A stretch of 64,000 bases of DNA, from assembly GCA_006384855.1 (NCBI GenBank), contig VCJN01001706.1, positions 1-64,000 of the forward strand, in the 5' to 3' direction. Shown one piece after another: positions 35,659 to 48,329 of this stretch (its first letter is position 1; each line of letters begins with the position of its first letter). This stretch comes from Tetraselmis striata (lineage: Eukaryota; Chlorophyta; Chlorodendrophyceae; Chlorodendrales; Chlorodendraceae). The notes under the pieces were generated by a model, which was given only the letters and a program-made list of their open reading frames with translations, had not been told where the DNA came from and ran no database searches. Made by a program: the position numbers and the translations under genes.

Positions 35659-36309
35659 GATTTTGTTAGTAGTCATATTATTGCGTCAACACTACCGGTG
35701 GATACTTAACTGCCTTTACTTTGGGCGGGGTCCCTCCCTCTCTTTACGGCGCCTTGCTGGATTTCGCGGGGATGCATTTTCCAGGTCTTCTGCCCGTGCC
35801 AACAACTCCAAAAGAGGCTGCCGCAGGCGGCTCGCAGACAGCGCCGGCCGCCGCCCCATCAACTGCAACGTAAATAGAAGACATCGACATGCATAAAAAT
35901 TGCTAATAACATAGACCACACACCTAATAAGTGTGTGCTATACTTTGTGTTAAAATTGCAGGGCACTCGGTGAGTCGTTGAACACATTTTCCATTTTTGG
36001 CGGCGGGCCCTACCTCAAATTGCTTGTTTTTGCTGCACATGTATCGCACTCCCGAAATGCTTTGCTCCGTGGGATGGCGCTTGCTACAGCTCGCATTCCT
36101 CGTATGGGCCGCCGACGCCCAAACGGGTAGGGCAGACCTTTCGTGGTCAATGCCGGGGCAGTGTTTTGATGGCAACAATGTTATAGACGGTGATCCAACA
36201 GTGTTGGAAAATCCGTCAATGGCCTCCTATTTATCTTGCAGAATGATGCTTCGGCAGTTTGCTTGACGACTGTAACATAGCGTCGCCTACCCAGGGGTTC
36301 CAGAAATTG
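35659..36309. other. Spacer, no gene seen
   Basis: Mixed-composition sequence with short frames only. Confidence 0.5.
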
Positions 36310-36480
36310 AAATTGAAGTTGAAATTGATTACAGCTGCTAGTCTGTTCCATCCACTCGCTCAGACTGAGTTGTTCTGAGGACATGCTATCTCCAACCACA
36401 TCAGTGGGGAACACGAGGTGCTATCACAGCTCAAGCTATCGGCCATCGGTTCCTTCTATGTTTCCTAGCCCCTCCTCCGT
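36310..36480 (+). repeat. Diverged dispersed repeat, copy 1
   Basis: Matches 40390-40560 in the same orientation over about 171 bp, with many substitutions and small indels. Shared blocks include GAAATTGAAGTTGA, CAGA(TG)CTGAGTTG and CGGCCATC. No ORF. Identity and ends are unknown. Confidence 0.55.
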
Positions 36481-37782
36481 CCAGCGGGCTATAGCGCTAA
36501 GACAGCAGCGCCCCCAGTTGTCCCTACCTAAATCGGACCCATCCCATCCATATATAGCTCAGCTGCAAGCACGCTAAGGCGTCCCGCCTGCTGCCACTGA
36601 GGTATGATGGGGGAGGGGAGCGCACCGGAATAGCCGCATGGTGCTCAGTATTTATATACCGCTGACGAGCCGGCTAGCTTGGTGGGATGGGAGCTACAAT
36701 GCCCTCCATCTCTAATACTTTTGGCACAGTATATTGTATTTCATGGCATGATGACTTCGTCTGGTGTATGTACAAGGCCGGCAAGCCCGTGGGTCGGGCG
36801 ATACACTGTCTATTACTTGCGGGGGAAAGGTGCGGGTAAATTCGAAAATGTGCAATTCCGGGCGTATCGGCTAAAAACGTCCGTAGTTCTTGGGTTGGGG
36901 CTGATACTAGTCGCAGGTGTGCGTCCGGCTACCTTGGGGTTGGGCGCCTTGCCGGAGGAGAATATCAGCAGACGGCCCACCGGCGGCTACAAGGGGATCG
37001 TCCGGCGCGGGGGGCGACGAGGCGGTGGGCCTCGGCCGCGAGCTGGGCCAAGCTTGGGCCGGTGTGTTGGTTGTGGAGGTATTCTCGAGGGGGTCCGTAA
37101 CTGTATCGCTGCCTAATCGGCCGTCGTAGAGACGTTGCAAGGGTTTCATTGTCGCCAATCCGGTCCCGGGAGCGAAAAAAACGACAAGTGGGGGGAAGGG
37201 GGCGGGGGGCGGGGGGGGGGGGGGGGGGGGGGGGGGACGCCACACGGTACTGGTAGTAGGTGGGGCGCGAAGATGGAAAATGGGGGCAGCAGAGTGCCCG
37301 CTAGCTTGTATAGAATGTACTACCTCGCGCGGGGTCGACTCCACTAGCCTCCCACACTGTCTCGGAATTATATTGTAATGGCCCGTAATCGCGATTTTCC
37401 CACGGAATGGGCTTGTAATCGCTGTATATACCGTGTAATCGCCACTTTTCTGCTAGGCTCGGTGGTCGCAATGAAGTGCCCGGCTCGCCCGCGTTCCGTA
37501 ATTGCTACTATTACCATGCTGTGTCATCCCCATAGTGCATTGGGCCCACATCGCGCCTCGCGCGGCTACCCGGAATCGTTGGGACTTTCTCCACGCTGTA
37601 CTTTAACGCCTCACAAGCTCCGTGACGACGCCCAACGGCCAACAATACCAACGGGCTCAAACCGGCTGAGTTGCTACAAGTCGAGGGGCAAGTTTACCAC
37701 GTATTGCAGCAGCATGAGCGCCAGTGGCTAGCTCCTACCAACCCCGCCGCTGCGAGCCGACGGCGCCAAGTAGTGGTGTGCC
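36481..37782. other. Repeat-bearing spacer, includes a second A-tailed retrocopy
   Basis: 37118-37181 is the 3' end of the same A-tailed family as 20994-21077. Its 5' extent is unknown and it may be a longer copy. A G26 tract lies at 37211-37236. The open frame at 36800-37116 has no recognised domain. Confidence 0.5.
37118..37181 (+). mobile_element. 3' end of A-tailed retroelement, copy 2
   Basis: Shares CGGCCGTCGTAGAGACG and CAAGGGTTTCA with the copy in the Cdh1 intron and also ends in an A run. No target-site duplication was found, because the 5' boundary is not known. Confidence 0.6.
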
Positions 37783-38676
37783 ATGGGGCGTCGCAACTCC
37801 AAGCGTCGTATTCCTGAGGGCAAGGAGGACTAGACCGCTGCCAAGGGGACTTGGGAAGAGGTGACCAAGAGAATGCGCTGCCACGTGTGTGGCGCCTATG
37901 TCTCGAGGACTCACTTCTACGACACTCACAGATGGACGGAGGCGTGCGCCAAGCCTCCGGACACCGCCGCGCCTGTCGCAGCCGGTGGTGATGGCGCCCC
38001 TCTTGCACTCTACCGATTGTTGATTCTAATTAACGAGTTATTTGTTAGCTGCACTACCCCGCAGGTGCAACATGTATCACAAGTGCAAGATAGGGGAGGG
38101 AATTACACCATTCTTGGTTACCTTTGTATCGTACACAAGAACACAAGGACGGAAGCGCAACTACTGGAAAAAGGCACCCCCCCTCCCACGCCTTACTCCA
38201 AACTGCCTACACAGTGTCGCCATGCTGCTCAGTTCTGGTATACACACATCTACATGCAGGTTGTGCATGAGAAGCCCGAGACACGGAGGCATGTGGTGTT
38301 CAAGCACAAGACATGGGACGGGCAGTGAATGCCCACTGATATGAGTATGGCAAGCATGCCATACTGTGCGACATGCGTGCCGAGGTGGAGCAGCATGACA
38401 ACCATGTGTATGTTGGGGAATAATTGTTGTACTTCCTGGAGGTGACCCACGCCATCCCTTCGGTGCCGGACCTCAGATACCCTCGCCGTGTGGCGACTGC
38501 ACGCAGCTGAGCGCTTGGTGATAGCTAGGATCCCCCTGGGCATTGGTGTGTGGCAGAGCAAGGCGCCCCTTCGGCCAAACATCCGCAAGGGGCATGACGT
38601 CTTCCGTGTCGCGCTGAAGCACATCGAGGAGAAACTATGCTGCTTCTATGCTGATCCGGACATAGTGACAGACTAG
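37783..38676 (+). pseudogene. Decayed zinc-finger-like ORF
   Basis: From ATG at 37783 the frame reads MGRRNSKRRIPEGKED, meets one TAG, and continues to KRMRCHVCGAYVSRTHFYDT with a further HRWTEAC. That makes a C-x2-C...H...C arrangement, possibly a BED-like or other zinc finger. It ends at 38328. Protein-like pieces continue in another frame (LCDMRAEVEQHDNHVYVGE, then IARIPLGIGVWQSKAPLRPN) to a stop at 38676. This is probably a transposon-derived gene remnant. The family is not identified. Confidence 0.4.
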
Positions 38677-39217
38677 CACTTCTCCCGGTTTGGCATGTCC
38701 TAACCTGTCGGCTTCCCAATTCTTGGCAGCCTCCAGCAGTCTGCGCACATTGGTCGGCATGTTATGGTTCATATAGCGGGACAACAGTGCCGTAGCCGCG
38801 AGCGCCATTGCCGTGAACAACTTGAACTGGTCGACGAAGGCTTCCCGCAGCTTTGGGTTCCCTTGTTGTGTCCTTCTCGATGCACACCTCAAGAACGCGG
38901 TACAACTGAGCCCGCGCCGCAGCGAGCCATATCCGGTCGACTTCGCTAAACATGTCTCTATCAGAAACCTGGGTATCGTCCGGCGCGTCTGTGAGAACGA
39001 ACTTCTAGCCCCAGAGGCCCTCTGCCCCAAAGTCGAGGATGCACGGCCATGTTTGTTCCTTGTCGAGAGGGGCATACATGTTGGTGTCGGTCATGCGGAT
39101 TGGAACCCACCCCGGCTCGAGATAGATGCACCTCCTCGCGATCAAACGCCGGGTGAGGTAACAGCTGAACTCCGGAATAGGGACGCCGTCGTACGCTGCG
39201 GGCAGCTTGTTGGCCAT
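38650..39217 (-). pseudogene. Decayed ORF of unknown family
   Basis: On the minus strand a protein-like reading runs from MANKLPAAYDGVPIPEF (39217) through DRIWLAAARAQLYRVLEVCI to LLEAAKNWEADRLGHAKPGE, interrupted by a stop near 39005 and a frameshift near 38850. Its 3' end overlaps the end of the opposing decayed ORF. I do not recognise it. It may belong to the same lost element. Confidence 0.35.
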
Positions 39218-40389
39218 ACTGGGCGAGGCGAGGAACCGTGGATATTGTCGGTAACATTGGGTGCCGGCGGCGGGTGGGTGCTGGTTGAGTGCTTGGGTTC
39301 GGGTTCGGTAGCTGGGAGAAGCCGTCGGCAGCCCCGACGTAGTCAGCCGCTTGCTTCACTGTTTGGGCTTGTGCAGACGCGTACAGTCGATTTAAATGCG
39401 GAGTACGCCAGATATCGCGACCCATTCCCCGTTATAAGGGGTACCTACGGCCAAATTACGATTTTGTAGAAAGTGTGTGTCAAATGTGTCCGCATGTAAA
39501 CGGTAAATACGGTATATATACGGGACATTACGCGATGGCTACGCAGCAAGGCGGAGTGCGCTATATAACAGCGGAGCGCGATGAGAAGTCGTCCAGACGC
39601 GGCGCCGGACGTAGTTTTTTTGAAAGCAGCAGCTGCGCCTACCTGACGCACACTCGCATCGTCCCGCCATACAGTACCGTACGCACGTAGCTGCTCGTCC
39701 CCCTTCACACCGCACCTTCCAACATCATGGCCACCCACGCCAAGCTAATTCCATGCACCCCCTACGGCAAAGCTGTAGTGTGGCTTGGAGGCATGACCAT
39801 ACCACTCGGTGATGTGTACAACACGGGCCGCATCGTTGACCGGCCCGTGCTCGTGGCCATTGTTCCGCGGCCAGGTGAGCAACATCCATATCCGCGTTCA
39901 CACAGAGCAAGCCCAGGGCGAGGACGCGTTCGTCTATGCTTTCGCGGACATACTGAACAATTGCGCTGAGCGAAAGCAGTACGACGAATGCTGAGCGAAA
40001 GCATAAGCCGGGAAGAAGCACCTGCTTATTGAGACAGGTATTCAAGTGTCCGATTCGGGTGTCGTAACGGTGTATTTTACCTCGGGCGCACCCGACGCGA
40101 CGCGTGCCTAAATCTTAAACCCAGCAAGGCGGCGCCCCCTCACCCCCCCCCCCCCCCCCCCCCCGCGGGATCTGACATGGGCACTGGCGTTAAGAACGCC
40201 TCCGTCGACGGTTCATGCCATACTCCCATGAGCCGGGGGATGGAGTCCACGCTGAAAGGTACAATGAGTCGGCGGGTGGCTGACATGACTGCGTAGAGGA
40301 TTATAATTTCATAGGCGTTGACCGCCCCGTGCTGCGTTTTTGCAATTGCTCCTGCAGTTGAGGATGAGGCACATGCTTGACGAATGTAA
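39218..40389. other. Spacer with C22 tract
   Basis: C22 at 40143-40164. A small + frame at 39727-39969 has no recognised domain. Nothing else is supportable. Confidence 0.45.
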
Positions 40390-40560
40390 GTGAAATTGAA
40401 GTTGATGACAGCGTGCTAGACTACTCTGATCTCCGCTGCTCAGATGACTGAGTTGCGGTTCGGGCTCGCTATCTCTAACCACAATAGGGAACACATCTGG
40501 TGTAATTGAAGCTCATGCTCCCGGCCATCCTCGTTCGTTTCCAAACCCCGCCTCCTTCCA
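40390..40560 (+). repeat. Diverged dispersed repeat, copy 2
   Basis: Partner of 36310-36480. Confidence 0.55.
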
Positions 40561-43049
40561 TCACGTGATCAGTGCTGTTTTATTTTCCGGATAACCACGG
40601 GCATTCGTCCGTACGATGAGCGACTATACCGCTACATGTAATTGGCAGTAGTACTGGGAATACCTATCTAATGCATGAATCCTCACCCCCACCACCGAAA
40701 GGGTTTTATGTGCATCAGTAATTCACCGGCGCCGCGCAATTATTTACGGCCGCCGTGCTGCGGCTTGGCTCCACCAGCCGTCATCGCTGAAAATATCCGG
40801 CAGGTCGCGCGGCGCCGATCGCCCCGCCCGTCCGCCACTAATGCCTCCATCTCGGAGCTCTTGCGGTAGGATGCCCAAGGAGGACTTGAAGGGGAAAGGC
40901 AGCCCCCCCCCCCCCCCCCCCCCCCCCTCTTTCCGTCCGCTTGTCGTCGCCCCGTGGCCGGCAGGTCGGTCATGCTCGCATGCGCGCCGCTCTCATCCGC
41001 CGCGCCGCACCTAGGCGTTGTAGACGCCCGTGTAGGGTCACACCGGGTTGGCCGCCAGCTTATTCCGGCCGCTGCCTGGATGGCCGCGACTCCCTTAGGG
41101 CACTCCGGCTCCTGTTTCATGGCTCATGAGTCGCCGCCAGGGCCGAGCAAAGAAACTTTCGCGAATATGATACGGATCAACCAAGCGTAATTTATGATTC
41201 GCTTCTCAGAGTTGAGCAAGCACGGTTTGCGACCACCTAAGTGTCAAACTTCACGGGAACCGAGCGTTATCGTGTCTAGAATATATGTCTCGGATGTTGT
41301 CGACGACCACTACCCGAGATACCAATACGGAATCTAAACGATTTCATAATGTACACGAACATGCCAAAATTCGGTATGTTATACCTAGCGGGGCTCTCAT
41401 CGCGATGGCGGGTCGTTGGTGATCCTATGCAGCGAGAAGTGGGTACACTAAGAGATATAGGTGTCCCAAGACACGTATATTAAGTTCTAAACAAGGTTTA
41501 TGGGGTTTCCCAACAATGGTAGTCGTCTTAGCCCAACTCGATGAACGGTCTATACTGGTGGTTTCAACCGGTCAACATACCAGTACCACCAGGTTTCAGT
41601 ACGGGCTGCCCGCCATCGTCCGTGAGCCCCGCTTTTTCCGGTCGGGGAGCTACTTAGGACAGCCGCCACGAGCCCGCATGCCATCTTTTAGCTCGTTGCC
41701 TTCGGCAGCGGCTTCGCGTACATGTGCGCGTGAGGGTCACGGTTGATCAAGTCCGCACCGGGGATGACCAAGCTGACGGTGCGAGTCGTCGTGCCACGCT
41801 CTTGCGTTACTTCATCGGCAACGACAACCCCCCCCCCCCCCCCCCCCCCCCCCGCCCCGGTAACTGTGGTTTACCTTTTTTGTGCACCCAAGGAGGTTTC
41901 CCATTCATGCTCCGGTTTGGCAGCCGAGACAGTTTTGATGACCAAATGCACAAACGAGGTGCTGGAGCTAGGGAGTCCCCGTTGGAGGAGAAGGTTCAAA
42001 CCTCAACACATGTAGCCGAGTCAACATATGGGCTTACGGGGTTCTTGCAGAGGAGCAACCTCTTGCAGTTATTTAAACTCTGGAGGCTATGTGTGGCGGG
42101 CGCACGCGGCACCATGGCTGCCGTGCGTCACAACTGTCAACGACGACAGCTACGCCTACCGCAACAAACCGGTACGGACGAAGGAGGACGCCCGTGTCGT
42201 CGGAACGGCCGGTGTTGTCATGCTGCAAGACATCGCCTTCGTTGCGTGCCCTCACTACGTGGTATCGCGACATCGGCACATGTGTATGTGTGGTGGCGTT
42301 CTTTGCGCTACCTTTATGCAAAGTCCGACCTGGAGAATGGCGCCGCTTATGCGTCATTTTCTTGAGAGAGCTCGTTTATTTCGCTCTAGGAGTGCCCGAA
42401 CAATACACCGTCTGTTTTGTGGCCACATCCGATATACCCCGTGCGTTGTCATCGCGTCGAACGGCGGCGTCATTTACTGCACCCCGTCGTCAACTCGACA
42501 GCCGCTTTGTAATCCAATTACGCAGGGTTGCTCGTCGCGAGGGTAGCCCACCCACTTGACGACGCACCCGGCGGCTCGTGATGACCTAACGTTTTCTCAT
42601 ACCGAGATTGTAGTGCGTGTACAACGGCGCATGGTGCCGGTGGCTATGGAGGCAGCACTCTCGTCACATCTCCTCATGTTTTTCGTGCTACGATCGACGT
42701 CGGCTGGCCTGCCGGAGGAACCAACCGCGACCCCGCTCGATACAGGAGCCGCCCGTCGGGGGCAGCCTGCCCAATGGACGTGTTTATTGTCTCGTGGTGA
42801 CCGTCACGGTTTCTCATTGTAGGTTGTGCGCAAAGGCATATGTCGCTGGCGCATCAGCAACGACAGTCGCCTCTCCGCATCCCTTTCTGGTGTTGACACT
42901 AATGGCCACCGTCGACTGGCCTCCCGCCTAGGAGCCAACCGCTACCCCGCCCATGTACTACGAGGTACACCGTGTCACTCCCTGGCCTCCACGTTCGTTT
43001 GTGCCCTTGCCCGTGTGACGTCTACTACGCTCATTGGCTACACACTTTC
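40561..43049. other. Unassigned spacer with two long C tracts
   Basis: C25 at 40903-40927 and C26 at 41828-41853. 42030-42550 is open in several frames without a recognised product. It may contain degraded parts of the element whose right end lies at 43050-43245. Confidence 0.45.
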
Positions 43050-43245
43050 GTGGCGGTCCATAACCCTCACCTCCGACTCCGGTCTCCATTTCCGTGTTCC
43101 ACACTTCCGCCTCCGTCCGCCTCCGCCCCCCAGCCCCCCCCCCCCCCACACACACACACATTCTCTGTGCCTCTGTGACATTAGCCGTAAAAGTTAAAAT
43201 CAGCCTTCGCACCCTCTTTGGCATAACCATACTCGATTGGATGTT
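43050..43245 (+). mobile_element. Right-end remnant of a further split-repeat element (T4)
   Basis: Shares, in order, CTCCGACTCCG..CTCC, a GTAAAA block and the B-type end TTTGGCATAACCATACTC with the A2-B2 region of the element ending at 50153 (TTTGGCATGATTATACTC). A CA microsatellite and C run (about 43133-43160) interrupt it. Confidence 0.45.
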
Positions 43246-43768
43246 TAAAACTGGATTTCATTTGAGCGGTTTACTCAGCCTGGTCGCCGAGAACAGAAAG
43301 CGACGAAAAAACATGAATATTTCTTTATGAATCGGCGGCGATTGTTATTCGTCCAGTATTCGTTAATTTGTAGTCGCGAACCGGTATTCGCTTATTATTA
43401 ACTACATGCTATTGCTAATACCATTATTTGTAAGAAATCCGTTATTTGCTGATGTGATTATACACGAGTACGGGTACTGGCATGATCTAAGCTAGTTTAT
43501 GGAGTTCCATTCATTCCTAACCACTTTTCCTCTACATGTGTTGCTAAGTGGTACGGGGTACGACCCGTCGCTGCGCCGGTTCGTGAGAAGCACGAGTAAA
43601 AGCAACCGCAACAGCTAAGCATGTCATCTAACGCCCATTCTCATTGTGTTACACAACAATTAATTGTCTCGGAACATGTTGCATGCAAGATCACATGTTG
43701 TTTCAAAACGACCACACCCGGCTCACCATCTGTGTGTGTAATTCTCATCCGTACGTCTGTGCGTTACC

Positions 43769-44656
43769 ATGCCACATGGAGAAGACCCCGTCGCCGAGCC
43801 TAAACAAGCTCAAATCGCTTCGAGCAAACATGCATGCTCAGTCTACACTGATTCTCGAGCTCTTATCGTCGTTTGCCCAATTGACGGCTCGTAGACGTGT
43901 TGTCGGATGAGACGGGGCACATGGCTCCGGAAACGGGCAGCGCGTCGCGGGATAGCCGACAAGCAACGGGGCAGACGCAACGTGCCCCGACTTGATAGAG
44001 CTAGCCCAATACGGCCGTTTCGGCGCAAAATCCGTGAGTGACGAGGACGACTATCTCGCGGTTTCATAGCTATTGTTGAGAGGAAAGCCTGGTTACGCGC
44101 ATGTTCGGCCGGTCAACCGGGCGCCTCGGCTTTTCCCTCTGCGTACCGACATGACGAACAACTACCTAAAGCATAATGACCGGCGTCTGTCGGGTCAAGA
44201 GGGGTACATTTGGATGACCGGTTTTAGGGCTCACACAGCCGCTCTCTTCGTGGCTCTCTACGCACAGGTACCCTATTACGTTCCAGTTGCTAATCAAGAC
44301 TTCACCCCCTACCTTGCGCGCGCTCGGAACCACGCCGAAGCCATCAACAAGGCGTTTCGCTTTCATCTAGCCTCCCTGCGGAGGCTTAACGAGATCAAGC
44401 GGGTGCACGATGACCAAGGGGCGGTGTTGGATGTGCTGCGGGATTAGCACTTCCAGCCCGCAACGGAGCATTTGGGCTATGCGGTTTTCGGGGACCTAAT
44501 GCGCGACTACGAGCATCGGGTCTTCGAGGCGACAGTCGCCAGTAGCGCCAGGGCCACCGTCACTGCTCTTGTGGCGGCGACGCTTGCATGTCGCGGGCGT
44601 GGACGCGGGCGCGCTGGCGGTCGGGGGCGAGGACGCGAAGATGGTCACGAGTGATG
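43769..44656 (+). pseudogene. gag-like pseudogene of T3
   Basis: Parallel to the T2 gag-like ORF but broken. It starts MPHGEDPVAEP, shifts frame, and includes HAQSTLILELLSSFAQLTAR, several stops, then a long frame with NQDFTPYLARARNHAEAINK and FRFHLASLRRLNEIKRVHDD. After a TAG it ends in an Arg/Gly-rich tail. The Arg-Gly tail could bind nucleic acid. The class is inferred from position and composition. Confidence 0.55.
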
Positions 44657-46162
44657 ACGTGGGGCGCCTTCCGTCGGAGCCGCTTGCGCTTTGCAAGGTC
44701 ACGCACCTTTCGGTGCCGGTCGCACTACGGCGGACCCTAGTATCTCAACTACGGCAAGACGAGCGCCCCTGTCCGGGCCGGACCCCCTACCCTACAGACT
44801 TCATTTAGACCTTCCTCGGTGCGGCGCTTCTTGCAGCCACAGCTGTGTGCGGCTCAAACATCCGCACACATACATATGACGGTTCAACACCCGCCCGTCT
44901 CCCTTACCATCTCCTCACGACTACTGCATCCGTCGGTTGTTACTCTACGGGTTACAAATGGTTCACAACGACCATCATTCGCGCGCGTACGCAACGCGCG
45001 TGACAGGTGCTACGAGCGCGAAGGGCGCGCCGGGCGGCCCGCCTCGCGGCGTACCAGTACCGGGACATCGCGCGCAAACTATTTATTTACGAGAATCCTT
45101 TATGCGGGCCCCGCGCGGCACGTCCAACACACAGCAACCTCCCTCGTCACCCACTCCGAGCTGCACATAGCGCGCTCGCCGCCAGTAGTGCGCGCGGCCA
45201 TTGCGCATCACGCCCCCGGAGCGCAAACCCTATCCTCTGGGTACACATTACTGCCGGTGGTCTGGCAAGTGGTGCCGACAATGGCCAACACCGGCTGCGT
45301 ACTCGGCCGCATCATGTACGGATGCCGCCCTTTTTGCCCCACTCGCTCACTGCGGCCCACCCACGCGAAACAGAATCAGAGACATCTCGGCACCGATACC
45401 ACCCGACACGCACCGGATATCGCTAGAGCTAGGGGAAGCTGAGGTCGTTATCGTGGCGGAGTTTTGAGGTCCTCCGTTGTTCTCTCACATTGTCCGTTGA
45501 TGCTACAAGGGGCTGGAGGCTGAAAACCCGTCGCGCCGACGGAGCGCCCCAACGATGTGGCGCGGCGCGCGCGATAAGTGCGCTCGGTGCGTTCAGGCCC
45601 TTTCGGCTAGCCAGCCCGCCGCCTCCGAATTTTACCGGCAGTGGGCAAGTCCACCACAGCACCTAGACGGATTGGCAGTGGTAGGCGAGGAGGCGCTGGT
45701 CTCGGCGGTGACCGAGGTGATGCACGACCGCTTGAACAACTACCACATGCAGGGAGGCTTGAAGCCCGCGACGGCGACCTTTCGCGGCGTGCCAACGGAC
45801 CCGCCCTCGTCTCGTTCTGCGAGGCACGACCGGGCATGTGGCACGCAAGGTCCGCGTCACAGCCCGCGGCGGACCAAGAAGGTCAGATACATGACCACTT
45901 GTCGCGAAAGAGTCGAGTCGGTCGCCGTCTTCTTGGACGTGCACGGCGGGGCGCTGAAGGACGGTTCGCAATCACATGAGGCATGCGAAGAAGGCGCGGG
46001 CTGAGGCTTGCGCGGAGCTGCGCTTGGAGAGAGGAGCGCAAGGTGGGGTGAGGATGACCGACAGTGGGGGGAGGGGCGGCGGGGGGGGGGGGGGGGGGGG
46101 GGCATCGTCTCCACGGTGTACGCTCTGTCCCTTGAAGTGAAGGAGGAGCCATTCTAGGGCCA

Positions 46163-46792
46163 GTGCAGCAAGCTGAAGGTGGTCAAGGGGCTGTGTACTT
46201 CCACACCGAAGTGGTGGCAGCAAAGCAGAACACCGACATCGAGCTGCCAAATGGCTACTCAGTGGACCCAAGTAATCCAAAGGCATGGCACTTCCTCCCT
46301 TTCATAGATGATCCCAAAGCATACGCAATGCGCGAGCTGCATGCGCTGTGCGAGGCGCATTTTATGCACCTCGTGGGCCCGATGGACGATAGCGATGCTC
46401 TGCGCTATGTGCTAGGCTGGGATTGCAGCGCACCAATCCCGCCACCGCTTCCCATACAGATGGGTGGCTGTGTATTCTGGTGGGAGGGGCCGCCGGGCGA
46501 GAGCAAGGCAGACAAGTTGGAACGGGAGGCGATATGATCTGTGCGCTCAGAGCGTGCGCGTGATCTGCGTGAGCGCGCTCGGAAGCTGCGCGCGCTAAAT
46601 AAGGAGCGGCAGGAGCGCATGGAGCGAGAGTCAGCGGGTACCTCAGACAGCACTAGCGAAGGCGACTACTCAGCGCCCAGGAACCCACATCGGCGCAGTC
46701 CTGAAAGCTACGACAACATTGACAGCTGGGATGCGGCAAACTGCGGGCCATATGTGAAGAAGTACTACATGCAGAGGAGGGCGGAGCGCTAA
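46163..46792 (+). pseudogene. ORF of nested element with one in-frame stop
   Basis: One frame throughout, interrupted by a single TGA at 46535-46537. The first half has KAWHFLPFIDDPKAYAMREL and FMHLVGPMDDSDALRYVLGW. The second half is a basic coiled-coil-like part (SERARDLRERARKLRALNKE). The family is not identified. The stop could also lie in an unrecognised intron. Confidence 0.45.
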
Positions 46793-46946
46793 GCAACGAT
46801 GGAGGCGGGAGGCGAGGCATTCAGCATCGGTGGGTGGGTGGGGGGGGGGGGGGGGGCTGAGGGCGGGGGTGAGCCGAGCACCCGCCGCTCATGTTACATG
46901 GTTGTCTATGACAAATCCAGTAAGGGCGAGAAGGGGAAGGGGAAGG

Positions 46947-47667
46947 GACACGCTCATTAGATGTAATTAATGCATTCACACCTTCCTTCGCTTCGTCGCC
47001 GCTTTCTCTGCCATCTCTACCTTCACGGCATGTGCCTTCGCCTTGCTTGGGCAGGTGGGGTATTGCACAATGGGCTGGTCCATGCATGTCACGGTAGTAC
47101 GCCATCAAGGCGGTACTGCGCGTCATGACTTGGCCAGTCCTTGAGAGCGTCACCTTGCCGGACTTGATCAGGCGTTGGGGCTGGTGGCTGCTGCCCTTAT
47201 TGCGGAAGCCCTCCTTGAGATCTCCATGTTTCCAGTGCTCCATGCACTGAGCGCCCAGCGCGTCAAGCAGGTTGTCACGCAGTTCCATCCATCGGGGAAG
47301 TGCAATGCAACTTCATGCATGTACGGAGTGATGCCCTTTGCTATCGTGATATCCAAGAAGGCTGCAAAGAATCCCTCCGTAGCTGCCCGTAGCTTGTTGG
47401 CTGCTGGCAGGCTGTAGGCCTTGAGGCCACCATGGTATACACTACAGCATGCATATTGACTACTTGTTGGCTGCTAGCTGACATGCCGTCGTACTTCTCC
47501 CACACCGCCAGAATCTCGACTCCGTCAGCATGTGACGTCGTAGGGGCTCCGTTGGCAGAGTCGCGTTGAGTTACAACCTTTGCGAACTTTTTCGCGTGCG
47601 CAACCTCCGCCGGCACGGCGGCCGCACACATCTCCTTTACATCCGCGTCCTTAGCCCGGGAGCGCAC
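46947..47667 (-). pseudogene. Frameshifted ORF of nested element
   Basis: Protein-like reading on minus: VEILAVWEKYDGMSASSQQV, a frameshift near 47440, then FLDITIAKGITPYMHEVALH, another frameshift near 47288, then NLLDALGAQCMEHWKHGDLK. The ITPYMH...H.P...EHxxHxxLK pattern recurs in transposon-borne proteins of protists and fungi (inference from memory). Function unknown. Confidence 0.45.
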
Positions 47668-48329
47668 CCGCTCCGCCTCAAGTTGGACGTGTTACTAGCG
47701 ACTCGGCGTTCTTGTCCAGCTTCTCAACAAGCTTGTTGAGCATGTCAACGTTGTTGCAAAGCGAAACACTCTCCGCTGCTGCCCGTTGTGTCCTCGCCGC
47801 CGCAGCTCGCTCGCTCGCATTTGGCGGCTGAGCAATCGCAGCTCCGCCGCTTTCTGGCGTTGCTCCGCCTCTCCACTCACCGACGGCTACCAAACCTGCC
47901 CCGCTTCGTCCCCGCTTCCACGGCGGGCTGTTGAGGGTCTGTCTCATCGTCATGCATGGCTGGGGGCTGCGATAGGTATGCTGTTGGTACCGGGCCGCCG
48001 CCGTCGCCATGCCGCTGCGTACGCCCACCCACATTTCCACCGACCTACCCACACCTCCGCCTCCCACACGCCGCTTCGCCCGCCTGTGCTGGCGCACGTT
48101 GACCCGTACATGTCACGTACGAGGTCCACAAGGGTTTTGGGCAAGCCCTCATGTCGTGTGGTAGCCAAACACCGCTGATTGGTGGTGTGGTGCTACAAGG
48201 ACGTGCAAAAAACGCGTTTTTCGCGTTTCAAGAACGCCGTGCTACCTCAACATTGTCCCTCAAACCCGTATGTACTAGTGCCCAAACTAACCGGTTTAGC
48301 GATTACCGTTTTGCTGTTGGCAACTCAAT

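Larger units (their letters stand above)
45494..48250. mobile_element. Nested 2.76-kb transposon inside T3, flanked by 8-bp direct repeats
   Basis: CATTGTCC occurs immediately outside both proposed ends (45486-45493 and 48251-48258), at about the place where similarity to T2 stops and resumes. An 8-bp duplication is typical of hAT-type transposons. The ends show only weak inverted similarity (GTTGATGCTAC versus TTGAGGTAGCAC). It contains two convergent decayed ORFs and two G tracts (46081-46102 and 46840-46856). Confidence 0.45.

Noticed and set aside
41724..42560. Possible gene on + strand (213 and 172 codon frames)
   Set aside because: The frames compete, carry a Pro run from the C26 tract, and show no recognisable domain.
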